From positions 1-34,379 of the forward strand of contig NZ_SOFP01000016.1 of assembly GCF_004402785.1 (NCBI RefSeq): a stretch of DNA of 34,379 nt, written 5' to 3'. This document shows, piece after piece, positions 16,759 through 24,062 of the stretch. Source of the DNA: Cryobacterium algoritolerans. GTDB taxonomy: Bacteria > Actinomycetota > Actinomycetes > Actinomycetales > Microbacteriaceae. Numbering within the stretch: position 1 is the stretch's first letter; each line of letters begins with the position of its first letter. A program made the position numbers and the translations under genes. Under the pieces are notes generated by a model that saw only the letters and a program-made list of their open reading frames with translations, had not been told where the DNA came from and did not search any database.

Positions 16759-16830
16759 TGGGGTATGGTGTAATTGGCAACACGACTGATTCTGGTTCAG
16801 TTGTTCTTGGTTCGAGTCCAGGTACCCCAG
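16759..16830 (+). tRNA. tRNA-Gln (anticodon CTG)
   Basis: A 72-base cloverleaf. The acceptor stem TGGGGTA (16759-16765) pairs with TACCCCA (16823-16829), with discriminator G. The anticodon stem ACTGA/TCAGT encloses loop TTCTGGT with anticodon CTG at 16792-16794, reading CAG. The T arm has GGTTCGAGTCC. CCA is not encoded. The 3' end of such tRNAs is a common attachment site, and decayed mobile sequence follows directly. Confidence 0.97.
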
Positions 16831-16836
16831 CTCTGA

Positions 16837-16869
16837 CCCCTGAGTTTCCGCGGAAACCAGGGGTTTTTT
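16837..16869 (+). terminator. intrinsic terminator after tRNA-Gln
   Basis: CCCCTG (16837-16842) pairs with CAGGGG (16858-16863), and GTTTCC pairs with GGAAAC inside, followed by TTTTTT (16864-16869). One A is bulged in the 5' arm. This is a classic rho-independent terminator beginning 6 bases after the tRNA. Confidence 0.92.
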
Positions 16870-17016
16870 CCCATCTCACTGATCACGTCCAGAAGTGCCA
16901 CTTTGAGTGCCACATTGGCGTCGTGGACGTCGTTCCAGCCTCAGCGGTCGCGGTTGACGCGGCTCACCACGCATTGCTACGGCCGTGCACGGGGTGCCGT
17001 GTCGTACCTCACTGTT

Positions 17017-17205
17017 ATGACGGATGAGGACGGGCAGATCATGACCGGGTAACAGGTCGCAGACCTGTTGCAGGTCTCGCCGCGCACGCTCGAAGAATGG
17101 CGCCAGATGCGTAGCGGGCCGCCCTGGCGTCGCATGGGGCGCCACGTTCGCTACCTGCGGAGCGAGGTTCTTGCATGGTTCGAGCGCCTCGACGCGCATG
17201 TCTAG
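17017..17205 (+). pseudogene. excisionase/AlpA-like HTH gene with in-frame TAA
   Basis: Read from ATG 17017, the frame gives MTDEDGQIMTG, then TAA (17050-17052), then QVADLLQVSPRTLEEWRQ and a basic stretch ending VRYLRSEVLAWFERLDAHV before TAG at 17203. The second part is a complete MerR-like winged helix of the helix_turn_helix_17/excisionase type (V-A-x-L-L-x-V-S-x-x-T then W-R, then VRY and a W-F tail). The TAA stands where glutamate is usual (GEQVADLL), so a single GAA-to-TAA change explains it. It lies 187 bases behind the tRNA-Gln 3' end, where integrating elements carry their int/xis genes. I see no intact integrase. Most likely a relic of an old integrated element. Confidence 0.72.
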
Positions 17206-17354
17206 GCGGCGCCTGGGAGCGGGCGAGGTTGGCACCAAGTAGCTCGGCGTCCGCACGGCGCAGGAAGCGCACCATGAATGACACCAGAGTCTCGGTGGTC
17301 TTCATTCCCCGCGGACCCTGCACGGGAGGTTGGCCCTGCCGATAGATTGAGTTC

Positions 17355-17834
17355 ATGCCGGCGATCTTCATCATAAGTCTCGCAATTGTTGTTGCCGTGA
17401 TCTTGGGGTTGCAGTTGTTACCGGGGGTGCCGCGGCGTCGGGCGGCGGCCCGCGTCTCGGGAGTGGGTATCGTCGTCTCGCTTGCCGGTGTTGCGGGGCT
17501 GGGCCTTCATTGTGCTGCGATGTTCAACCGGCCGCTCTTAGAAGCGATTCCTGGTGCCGAGATCGTGGTTCGGCAGATCAGTGAGCTGTCGATGGTGAGT
17601 ATCCTCTGGTACGTCGTGCCGTCGCTTCTCCTTCTGATTGGGTTGCGGCGCCAGCGCCCGGCTGTGATGGCAGTGCTGGCTGTGCTCTTGGTCGTGGTTG
17701 GCGTCACCATGTTCGACGACGGCCCGTTGGCCCTTCACCTCGCCTCAATATTTGCCTTCGTCGTTGTTTTGTCGGCGGTCCTTGCGCTGTTCCTCCTGCC
17801 GCCGTGGGATCGCGGGCGGGCATCGCGTGTCTAG
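17355..17834 (+). CDS. hypothetical four-helix membrane protein
   Basis: A 159-residue very hydrophobic protein with four membrane segments: IFIISLAIVVAVILGLQLL, VSGVGIVVSLAGVAGLGLH, SILWYVVPSLLLLIGL with AVMAVLAVLLVVVGV, and LASIFAFVVVLSAVLALFLL. Between them are short basic loops (PRRRAAAR, RRQRP). TAGATT (17343-17348) stands six bases before the ATG, so the transcript may be leaderless. Codon choice is less GC-biased (frequent GTT, TTG, CTT) than in the housekeeping genes upstream, consistent with acquired DNA behind the tRNA. I recognise no family. Confidence 0.6.
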   Translation: MPAIFIISLAIVVAVILGLQLLPGVPRRRAAARVSGVGIVVSLAGVAGLGLHCAAMFNRPLLEAIPGAEIVVRQISELSMVSILWYVVPSLLLLIGLRRQRPAVMAVLAVLLVVVGVTMFDDGPLALHLASIFAFVVVLSAVLALFLLPPWDRGRASRV

Positions 17835-18442
17835 CCCGCCGTCCAGGCGTATTGCGTCCGGGCCGGGCAGCGTGAGTGCGACGGGATGACTGTGCCGTTC
17901 TCGATGACTTTCGTCACCACGCGGCGTCTCGATCTTGCCGCCATGGTTGTTCGCGGGTTGCGGTGAGCCAGGCTTGGTATCGTGCTGCGATTTCGGCGTC
18001 GGTGCGGTCGCCGATCTCGAGTCGGCGCAGTCACCGGTAGGAAACGTTCATCGGCTGGGGGTGGGTGATGAGGTCGAAGACATCGTTGGCGACGCGGCGT
18101 TTGAGGCGGCGGTGGTGTCACGGCCGGACAGCCCCTCAGGCGCACGAGGGGAGTCGAGCTGGTTATCCGAAGAGCGACATACCTGTTCAGTTCCTGATGG
18201 CGGGCGGCCGGGCGTTTCAGGGACTGCCGGCTCACGTGCGCAGATCGGAACCGAGACTGGGGCGTGTGGTGGCGAGTACCGTGACCAATTTGTTGCCGCC
18301 ATAGAGACGAGGAGGGCATGGATCTAGTTCATCGTTGCCGATCGGCTCTTGCGGCAGCCGCTGTTTCACCGGCACTTCGGGTGCGGGCGACGGGACAGCT
18401 TGGCCGCGGAGCCGACTCGGACCGCCCGGCGCCCTCCCCGTC
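17835..18442. other. 608-base stretch without a convincing gene; possible decayed coding on minus strand
   Basis: Several open frames exist on both strands, but none has a recognisable domain or good start. On the minus strand a protein-like run reads RLKRRVANDVFDLITHPQP, NVSYR, stop, then LRRLEIGDRTDAEIAARYQA and WLTATREQPWRQDRDAAW before a stop. It spans about 17900-18120 and has a further stop upstream. That looks like the broken C-terminal end of a gene, perhaps a transposase or other mobile protein, but I cannot name it. With the HTH relic at 17.0 kb it supports this being a graveyard of an integrated element. Confidence 0.35.
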
Positions 18443-20149
18443 TCAGGGGGCCGAGGTCCAGCCGAAGATTTCGGTGTTACCGAACGCTGTCGGCGGCGTC
18501 TGGCACGGAGAAGGCTTCGAAGTCGGGCTGCCGCTCACGAGGGACTGGCGGAACGCGTCCACGGCGGGGCAGTCGGTCGCGTTCCGGACGTCGTTCCAGA
18601 CTGTCGAGCCGTAGGTGTTCGAGGCGACTGCGTAGTTGTAGTCGCCGAGGAACTCGGCCGTCAGCGAGTTGGCACTGGACCCGCGGGCGTCACCGCTCGC
18701 GCCCCGGTTGGCTTCAACAAGGCTGCCTCCTGCCGGACCACTCAGGACCACGCCTTCCATGGGACGGGCGCTGGCCGTCGTCGTTTGCCACGGCTGGTGC
18801 CACGCGTTGTACGTGATGTAGACCTTGGACCCGTCCGGGGCGATCGCGACCGCCGGCTGGTTGGCACGGTCACCCGCGGTGGACACGGCCGTTGCAGGGC
18901 TGTAGCTGGCGCCGCGGTTGGCGGAGTAGCTCACGTAGGCCTTCTCATTGTTGAGACCGGCCCGGTCGTCCGACCACCCCAGCACGATGGTGTTCGGTGC
19001 CCCGATACCGCTGGGGGCGCCGTTGGCGATGTCGATACTCGGGAACACGTCAGTGCGTGACCCGGCCACGCCGTCGATGGTTGACCGGCCGGTGACGGGG
19101 TCAAGCTGGCCGATGCCGGCTGTGGCCATGATGATCTGAGGCCGGGTGAAATTTGCGCCACCGTTGTCCGAGGTCACCTGGAAGAACACGCCGCTGTTCG
19201 ACTTCTGGTCGAACCCGGACCATACGACGCTGATGCGCCCCGTGCTGTCGGTGCGAATGGCGCATCCCTGCCGCCCGCCCGTCTGCACGTTGTTCGTTGC
19301 TGAGGACAACTGGGTGGTGGTCCAACTGTCGCCGCCGTCGGTGGAACGGTGGAACATCACCGGTTCCGGAGCGCCGCCGTTGCTGCGGAAACTGACGTTG
19401 CAGACGTACGCGTTGCCGAAGAACGGGCTACTCGCCGCGTTGTCAGCCCACAGCTGTTCCTTGTCACTGAACGTGGCCGAACTCTGCCGGGATACGATAA
19501 CCGGATCCATCCACGCGTTCGCGTCCCCGGCGGCCGCTGCTGTCACGTTGTCGGTGCGGGACACTGCAATGGCTCCCGTGCCTTTGAACGCCTGGTCGTC
19601 ACGCGTCGAGCCGAAGTTGGTCGCGATGTTGGAGTAGTACAGCCGCGAGCCAGCGGCCCAGGAGAACTTGCCATTGGCGCCGCGCTTCGGCCCAAAGGCG
19701 AGCTCTGCGTCACCGTTGGAGACCAGGCCGTTCTCAAAATACTTCGGCAGTGTCCCGATCGACCCCACGTGGGGAGCACAGGATGCCGGTCCGAGGCAGT
19801 CCCTGGCGGTCCAGCCCTGGTAGGTCGGTTGGGTCCAGGTGTGTCCGGAATCGAAGGAGAAATAGACGCCACTCACGCCGACACCGGGAGTGAACGGGCA
19901 CGATGTGGGCGCGCCGGCGTTGCATGCCTCCATATCGATCTCGTCGTTGGACCCGGCAACTAGGACGTTCGGGCGGGACGCGTCGAGCGCGAGGCCCGGC
20001 TCGTTCTGCTTGTTCTGGGAGAAGGGACTTGGCGGACTGCCAACGCTAACCCGGGTGCTCATGTCCGGGCTCGCAGCCGCGGCGATACTGACAGGGAGTG
20101 AGGCCACCAGGGCGACGGCTCCGGCAACGAGGAGACGGTGTACACGCAT
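18443..20149 (-). CDS. secreted Asp-box (BNR) beta-propeller protein, sialidase-like fold
   Basis: A 568-residue exported protein. A signal peptide is plain: [20 protein letters not shown] then SIAAAA, with likely cleavage near residue 26. At least two classic Asp boxes (SxDxGxxW) are visible, SFDSGHTW at 98-105 and STDGGDSW at 269-276, plus two weaker ones, TSDNGGANF at about 326-334 and SANRGASYS at about 409-417. They imply a six-bladed propeller as in sialidases. I do not see the full arginine triad and catalytic Tyr/Glu set with certainty, so enzymatic sialidase activity is not claimed. The ATG at 20149 is chosen over an in-frame GTG at 20161 because GGAGG lies just before it. It may act on extracellular glycans or bind surfaces. 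Confidence 0.85.
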   Translation of the reverse strand: MRVHRLLVAGAVALVASLPVSIAAAASPDMSTRVSVGSPPSPFSQNKQNEPGLALDASRPNVLVAGSNDEIDMEACNAGAPTSCPFTPGVGVSGVYFSFDSGHTWTQPTYQGWTARDCLGPASCAPHVGSIGTLPKYFENGLVSNGDAELAFGPKRGANGKFSWAAGSRLYYSNIATNFGSTRDDQAFKGTGAIAVSRTDNVTAAAAGDANAWMDPVIVSRQSSATFSDKEQLWADNAASSPFFGNAYVCNVSFRSNGGAPEPVMFHRSTDGGDSWTTTQLSSATNNVQTGGRQGCAIRTDSTGRISVVWSGFDQKSNSGVFFQVTSDNGGANFTRPQIIMATAGIGQLDPVTGRSTIDGVAGSRTDVFPSIDIANGAPSGIGAPNTIVLGWSDDRAGLNNEKAYVSYSANRGASYSPATAVSTAGDRANQPAVAIAPDGSKVYITYNAWHQPWQTTTASARPMEGVVLSGPAGGSLVEANRGASGDARGSSANSLTAEFLGDYNYAVASNTYGSTVWNDVRNATDCPAVDAFRQSLVSGSPTSKPSPCQTPPTAFGNTEIFGWTSAP

Positions 20150-20194
20150 GAGGACCTCCACAGAGTCACGTACATTAATGGATTTGTCGGCGCT

Positions 20195-20200
20195 AGTATA
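20195..20200 (-). promoter_or_regulatory. -10 box of the secreted propeller gene
   Basis: TATACT on the minus strand (AGTATA on plus, 20195-20200) is close to the consensus -10 and sits about 46 bases upstream of the ATG at 20149. No convincing -35 is seen at 17 bases. Confidence 0.45.
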
Positions 20201-20286
20201 AGCACTCCGGCAGGTCTCAGTCCAGAGGACGACGAGACTTATCTTAAGGGCTCGCGAAAATGGGGCGCGTGCCTCAAGTCACGTAA

Positions 20287-20514
20287 TTGCTCGCGAAATT
20301 GCCCGCCGTCCTGCGGGTGCTGCGGTGGGCTTGTCGGCTGGGTCAGCTGGTCGCCAACGACGGGCTGTTCGCGGGCGACCGCGAGTCGGGCATTGAGCGC
20401 TGGTGGGTAGCGGAAGGGACCCGCATGAGCGGCCCAGGGGGCACCGCAGCAGTTCAGTACCGCCTCGGAAATCGGGCCTTCGTCGAGCACTACCTGGCAC
20501 GCGAGAGCCAATGA
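20287..20514 (+). CDS. unrecognised small ORF, possibly a gene remnant
   Basis: A 75-codon frame opening with TTG lies between the propeller gene and the DUF1684 gene. It ends with a protein-like stretch IERWWVAEGTRMSGPGGTAA, VQYRLGNRAFVEHYLARESQ. There is no clear ribosome-binding site and no domain I can name. It may be the C-terminal piece of a lost gene. The stretch 20150-20664 otherwise holds only the promoter of the propeller gene and the DUF1684 leader. Confidence 0.25.
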   Translation: MLAKLPAVLRVLRWACRLGQLVANDGLFAGDRESGIERWWVAEGTRMSGPGGTAAVQYRLGNRAFVEHYLARESQ

Positions 20515-20664
20515 TCACCCACGAAGACCACTCACCCGCTCGGCCGATAATCCAACGATATGGTCAGGCTCGCGGGGTCGAATGGACCACCCGAAATAAA
20601 ACGTAGCGGCGGCTGGTTCTGGACCGTGAACCTTCTTGTGACGAAACCGTGTTGGGATGAAACA

Positions 20665-21540
20665 ATGACGCACCCGATCGACCGTGCAATCGGCATCTCC
20701 AAGCTCACCGACGGTGAGCCTGAGCCCGACGCACTCGTTGACGCGGCGCGGCGCCAGCGCGCTTCTGCGGTAATTGCTCCCCAGGGGAACCTGGCGCTCA
20801 TGAATACCCAGTGGATTACCGGTGACGTCGGGGTGAGCCAACCGATCTGGGGTGTCCCTGGCCTGTGGTCGCCTCTGCCGATCGGGTCGTGCGGATTGCT
20901 GTTGAGGGCGCCTGCGTCCGACGCGATCCTGGTGGACGATGAGCTTGTCCACGGCGACGTGGTCGTGTCGGGCATGGACGCCGTGTCCCCATCCCGGATT
21001 AGGTTCAGCGACACCGTCACGGGAACCGTCATCGCAAACGAGGAGGGAGACCATGCCCTGCGGGTATGGGATGCCGACTCGGAGGCCATCCGTGACTTCC
21101 GTGCGATCGAGGCGTTCCCCTATGACCAGGCCTGGGTCGTCGAGGCGAAATTCACTCCGGACGCCGGCACGAGCGATGTCAGCATCGCCTACCTCAAGGA
21201 GGAGGGGAAGACTCGTGCGAACACTGTGCCGGGCGAGATCAGCTTCACCCTCGGCGCTGAGGAGCATCGTCTTGTGGTGTACCAGGACGGTCCGAGCTGG
21301 TTGCTCGTTTTCGCCGACGCCACTACCGGGGACACAAGCTATAGCGTCGGTCGGTTCCTCCGCGTGGCCCCCGGCTACAAGGGCGCGGTCAGCTTGGACT
21401 TCAATCTGGCCTATCTTCCGCCGTGTGCCTTCAGCTACAACTTCAGTTGCCCCATCCCGCCGAAACAAAACCGGCTGGGAATCGCCGTCACTGCGGGAGA
21501 GCGGAACGTACTGACCAGGAACAGTGACCTGCTCCACTGA
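20665..21540 (+). CDS. DUF1684 domain-containing protein
   Basis: A 291-residue soluble protein. The C-terminal half has the DUF1684 signature: FADATTGDTSYSVGRFL, then VSLDFNLAYLPPCAFSYNFSC, then PIPPKQNRLGIAVTAGE. The two cysteines and the proline-rich CPIPP segment are conserved in the family, whose function is not established. No signal peptide is seen. The ATG at 20665 is preferred; GGGA lies about eight bases upstream. The frame is open back to 20560 but that extension looks non-coding. It is convergent with the monooxygenase-fold/DsrE pair. Confidence 0.85.
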   Translation: MTHPIDRAIGISKLTDGEPEPDALVDAARRQRASAVIAPQGNLALMNTQWITGDVGVSQPIWGVPGLWSPLPIGSCGLLLRAPASDAILVDDELVHGDVVVSGMDAVSPSRIRFSDTVTGTVIANEEGDHALRVWDADSEAIRDFRAIEAFPYDQAWVVEAKFTPDAGTSDVSIAYLKEEGKTRANTVPGEISFTLGAEEHRLVVYQDGPSWLLVFADATTGDTSYSVGRFLRVAPGYKGAVSLDFNLAYLPPCAFSYNFSCPIPPKQNRLGIAVTAGERNVLTRNSDLLH

Positions 21541-21679
21541 CAGCCGGGGATAAGGCGCCGATCTGGTTGGACGCGGTGACGGCCTCAGCCCACCCGCGCG
21601 ACCGCCATCGTTCCCGGCCCGGGCTGCTCCCTGATAGTTGTGTGCGGGAAAGACCCGCGGTTGCATCTACAGTGGCACC

Positions 21680-21760
21680 GTGCAGGCTTGGGTTCCGTCA
21701 CCTCGGACACACAACGGCGCAGAACCGAGGTTTGTGGTCGGTCCTGCGCCGCAGGGTTGA
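21680..21760 (+). CDS. possible leaderless 26-residue ORF
   Basis: A GTG at 21680 stands six bases after TACAGT (21668-21673), the same geometry as the leaderless genes elsewhere here. It opens a 26-codon frame (MQAWVPSPRTHNGAEPRFVV, GPAPQG) ending one base before the stop codon of the convergent ABM gene. A small hairpin GCGGG-N5-CCCGC precedes it (about 21642-21656). No homology is recognised; it may be chance or a gene remnant. Confidence 0.22.
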   Translation: MQAWVPSPRTHNGAEPRFVVGPAPQG

Positions 21761-22054
21761 TCAGATGTCGCTGGCCGTCTCAAACTGCGAGATTTTCGGA
21801 GCGTGGGCCAGGAGCGACCCCAGTTCGGTCGCGCCTGCTCCGGCGCGCCATTCACGGTAGGTCGCATCGGCTTCGACCGAGGCCCAGCGCTCCAGGAGGA
21901 TGACGTGCGCGGCATTCTCCTTATCAAGGAGCACGTCGACGCCCAGGCAGCCGGCGAATGCGCGGGTCTGGGCGAGGATCTCCCGCAGCATCGCGGGCGC
22001 GGCCGCAGTAGCTTCTGGCTTGAGCTGCAGGTCAAGAAAGACGGTGAGGGTCAT
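21761..22054 (-). CDS. antibiotic biosynthesis monooxygenase (ABM) fold protein
   Basis: A 97-residue ferredoxin-like fold protein with the dimeric alpha-beta barrel pattern: TVFLDLQLKPEATAAAPAML, then REILAQTRAFAGCLGVDVLL, then HVILLERWASVEADATYREW. Relatives include quinol monooxygenases such as YgiN and heme-degrading proteins, but many are uncharacterised. It follows the DsrE gene in the same direction after about 60 bases, so the two are probably one transcript under the TetR-controlled promoter at 22.5 kb. A role in quinone or oxidative chemistry is inference. Confidence 0.85.
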   Translation of the reverse strand: MTLTVFLDLQLKPEATAAAPAMLREILAQTRAFAGCLGVDVLLDKENAAHVILLERWASVEADATYREWRAGAGATELGSLLAHAPKISQFETASDI

Positions 22055-22096
22055 GAGGGCTCCGAATCGAGTGGGCGGCGGGACGGCGGGTTGAAG

Positions 22097-22122
22097 CTTA
22101 GAAGCTTTAAAACTTAGAAGCT
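22097..22122. repeat. 10-bp direct repeat at the DsrE gene 3' end
   Basis: CTTAGAAGCT occurs at 22097-22106 and 22113-22122, with an AT-rich linker TTAAAA between. The second copy spans the DsrE stop codon (TTA, 22114-22116). The tract is unusually AT-rich for this genome and may form weak AAGCTT-based hairpins between the two genes. Confidence 0.7.
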
Positions 22123-22470
22123 GAGGATCTGGTAACCCTCGAGCACGAGGTTGCGCACGCTCACCTCGCCCTTGTAGTCAGTGAGCAGGTCCCAGCCGCC
22201 CAGAGCAACAGCATCGGAGACACCGTGGGAGGTGACGCAGAATCCGCACGCGCCTCGGATGTTGTCCTTGAGCGCCACGGCCAGGGGATTCATCTTGTGG
22301 ATGGGCGCGGTGATGGCAGCCAACGTTTCAACGCCCGAACCGTCGAACACGACGGTGACGTCATCGCCCGCCTGCTTGAATTCGAGGGCGGTCTTCAGTC
22401 CGCGGTAGACGCGTGAAGAGTCGGAGTCGATGGGCTCGTAGATGACGACGGCAATTTTCAAATCTGACAT
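22114..22470 (-). CDS. DsrE-family protein with CxxC motif
   Basis: A 118-residue protein of the DsrE/DsrF/YchN sulfur-relay fold: LKIAVVIYEPIDSDSSRVYR, then ALEFKQAGDDVTVVFDGSGV, and a C-terminal strand. C75-G-F-C78 lies in the ACGFCVTSHGV loop, the place where sulfur-carrying cysteines occur in this fold, so a persulfide or redox role is plausible. The ATG at 22470 has a modest AAGG upstream. It is divergent from the TetR gene, with tandem operator-like sites between, and leads a short operon with the ABM-fold gene. Confidence 0.88.
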   Translation of the reverse strand: MSDLKIAVVIYEPIDSDSSRVYRGLKTALEFKQAGDDVTVVFDGSGVETLAAITAPIHKMNPLAVALKDNIRGACGFCVTSHGVSDAVALGGWDLLTDYKGEVSVRNLVLEGYQILSF

Positions 22471-22490
22471 GGTTTGCCTTACGTTCCAGG

Positions 22491-22530
22491 TAGACCGATC
22501 TGGCCACTAGCCACTATACCGATCTGTCTG
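22491..22530. promoter_or_regulatory. two TetR-type sites in the DsrE/TetR divergent promoter
   Basis: TAGACCGATCTGGCCA (22491-22506) and TATACCGATCTGTCTG (22515-22530) share ACCGATCTG exactly 24 bases apart (22494 and 22518). Both resemble a common TetR palindrome of the form TAGACCGATCGGTCTA (recalled pattern). TAAAGT (22532-22537) is a -10-like box six bases before the TetR ATG. The layout suggests cooperative repression of both genes. Confidence 0.65.
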
Positions 22531-22543
22531 GTAAAGTCCATCC

Positions 22544-23098
22544 ATGGAATCCACGATTGCACCGCCGTTGCTGAGTGCGCGGACGCGCCTCCTCGCATCG
22601 GCCAGTCGCCTTTTCCACGAACATGGCATCAACGCCACGGGAATCGATCTCGTCGTTCGTGACGCGGGGGTGGCGAAGGCCAGTCTCTACAACAACTTCG
22701 CCGGCAAGGAAGCACTCGTGGTGGCGTACCTGGAACAGGAGCTGGGCGGCTGGGTGCGGAATGTTCACGCCCTGGACTATCCGTTGGCGCCGCCGCGGCA
22801 GCGGGTGGCGGCCCTGTTCGAGGCACTGGCGCTCTCGGTCGAATCAAACAGGTTTTACGGCTGTCCGTTCACCAACGCGGTGATCGAGCTGCCGGAGTGC
22901 GTGAGTGTGCGCACGGTCGCGGAACGCTACCGTGCGGTCGTTCGCGCGCACATCGCCGATATCACCGGAGAGGATGCCGCCTCCACGACGGTCTCACGCC
23001 TTGTTCTGCTCTACGACGCGGCCATCACGGCGGCGAAGGTCGGCCGCGACGCCGCTCTGGTTCGCGAAGCGAGCACCATGGCGCAGGAACTTGTTTAG
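22544..23098 (+). CDS. TetR-family repressor of the DsrE/ABM pair
   Basis: A 184-residue regulator. The HTH is clear: RTRLLASASRLFHEHGINAT, GIDLVVRDAGVAKASLYNNF and AGKEALVVAYL, at about residues 13-63. The C-terminal domain carries C-x-F-T-N-A-V (FYGCPFTNAVIELPE), typical of the YxaF/LmrA-like group that often controls quinone- or oxidant-related genes. The start follows TAAAGT by six bases without a Shine-Dalgarno site, so a leaderless mRNA is likely. It is divergent from the DsrE-ABM operon, its probable target. A conserved cysteine in the ligand domain could sense oxidants or electrophiles (inference). Confidence 0.92.
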   Translation: MESTIAPPLLSARTRLLASASRLFHEHGINATGIDLVVRDAGVAKASLYNNFAGKEALVVAYLEQELGGWVRNVHALDYPLAPPRQRVAALFEALALSVESNRFYGCPFTNAVIELPECVSVRTVAERYRAVVRAHIADITGEDAASTTVSRLVLLYDAAITAAKVGRDAALVREASTMAQELV

Positions 23099-23124
23099 GC
23101 GTTCACCAGAATGCAGACGAACCG

Positions 23125-23259
23125 ATGAAGGTCTCAGACGCGTCGCTCACCGCCATCCGCGCGGACGGTCGCGAACCGATGTCCATGACGCACGGCGCCT
23201 GGTCTGAACTGAATACTATTCATGCATCACCTGCGCCAACCTCAGAGGACCCGCTATGA
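23125..23259 (+). CDS. possible small ORF overlapping the HAD start
   Basis: A 44-codon frame from ATG 23125 ends in TGA at 23257-23259, overlapping the HAD start codon as ATGA. The overlap geometry is that of coupled genes, but the product (MKVSDASLTAIRADGREPMS then MTHGAWSEL and so on) matches nothing I know and lacks a strong ribosome-binding site. TACTAT at 23214-23219 inside it could instead be the HAD promoter -10. Confidence 0.2.
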   Translation: MKVSDASLTAIRADGREPMSMTHGAWSELNTIHASPAPTSEDPL

Positions 23260-23960
23260 CTAATCGCACGCCGTCAGTGATCGTTTTCGATGTCAACGAA
23301 ACACTCTCGGACATGTCACCCCTGAAGGCCCGCTTCGTCGCGGTCGGCGCACCGGCCCACCTCGCTCGGACCTGGTTCGCCGCGTTACTCAGGGACGGAT
23401 TCGCCCTCGCCGCCGCCGGTGGAACCACAAAATTCTCGGTGATCGGCTCCCACCTCCTGCGGGAGATGCTCCGCGACGTCACCCTGACCCGCAGCCTCGA
23501 CGATGCCGTGAACCACATCATGGACGGCTTCGCAGCGTTGAACCTGCACCCGGACATTCCAGACGGTATCCGCGCGCTGAAACGTGCGGGAGTGCGCCTC
23601 GTGACTCTCTCCAACGGGTCCGCGGAGGTGGCCCGGACCTTGCTGACCAGGGCCGAACTCGTAAACGAATTCGAAGCCTTGCTCACGGTGGAGGACGCGC
23701 CGGCATGGAAACCGGTTCGGTCCGCCTACCACTACGCCGCGGATGCCTGTGGGGTCCAACCGGCCGACATCCTGTTGATCGCCGTCCACCCCTGGGACAT
23801 CCACGGTGCAGCCCAGGCGGGTCTGCGCACCGGGTGGTTGAACCGCACCAACGCGACCTACCCCCGCTACTTCGCGGCACCGGACTACACGGCCAGCACG
23901 CTGAGCGAACTTGCCATCCAGCTCGGACACGACGGAGGGAGCGCGGCCCATGAAGATTGA
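23256..23960 (+). CDS. haloacid dehalogenase type II-like hydrolase
   Basis: A 234-residue HAD-superfamily hydrolase. Motif I is VIVFDVNETLSD with nucleophile D12 and asparagine in place of the second aspartate, the form found in L-2-haloacid dehalogenase-like proteins rather than phosphatases. Motif II is RLVTLSNGS, motif III lysine is in AWKPVRSAYHYAADACGV, and motif IV is LLIAVHPWDIHGAAQAG. Dehalogenase activity on 2-haloacids is possible, but many members have unknown substrates. AGAGG lies about eight bases before the ATG. A broken thioredoxin-like gene begins inside its last codons. Confidence 0.9.
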   Translation: MTNRTPSVIVFDVNETLSDMSPLKARFVAVGAPAHLARTWFAALLRDGFALAAAGGTTKFSVIGSHLLREMLRDVTLTRSLDDAVNHIMDGFAALNLHPDIPDGIRALKRAGVRLVTLSNGSAEVARTLLTRAELVNEFEALLTVEDAPAWKPVRSAYHYAADACGVQPADILLIAVHPWDIHGAAQAGLRTGWLNRTNATYPRYFAAPDYTASTLSELAIQLGHDGGSAAHED

Positions 23961-24060
23961 GCTACTCCACATCGGCGACTGCCCCAACTGGAAAGAAGCC
24001 GGTCAGTAGGTGTTGGCCACGAAGATCGCGGCCGGTTGGCTGGAACAGGCCGACGCGTTC
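23950..24060 (+). pseudogene. broken thioredoxin-like (CPNW) gene
   Basis: ATG 23950 overlaps the end of the HAD gene by 11 bases and opens MKIELLHIGDCPNWKEAGQ, then TAG (24007-24009), then VLATKIAAGW. I recall small actinobacterial thioredoxin-fold proteins beginning MKIELLHIDDCPNW followed by an EAG..VLAAL-like helix, so the frame continues recognisably past the TAG and then dissolves into the 7-bp repeat at 24063. The remaining 60-odd residues are missing. It is therefore a nonsense-mutated and truncated relic; the lead part might still be translated as a 19-residue peptide coupled to the HAD gene. Confidence 0.6.
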
Positions 24061-24062
24061 CC

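Noticed and set aside
17050..17052. Programmed read-through or recoding of the TAA in the HTH frame
   Set aside because: TAA is the poorest read-through codon, no downstream structure stands out, and the surroundings are decayed, so a pseudogene is simpler.
16876..17256. A 126-codon minus-strand ORF behind tRNA-Gln as an integrase remnant
   Set aside because: No tyrosine or serine recombinase motif can be read in it, and it is antisense to the clearer HTH frame.
18335..19060. Plus-strand open frames across the propeller gene
   Set aside because: They are antisense to the secreted Asp-box protein, which has a signal peptide, ribosome-binding site and repeats supporting the minus strand.
24007..24009. 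TAG as a pyrrolysine codon in the CPNW gene
   Set aside because: No pylT or pylS context is seen in the window, and the frame is lost soon after in the minisatellite.
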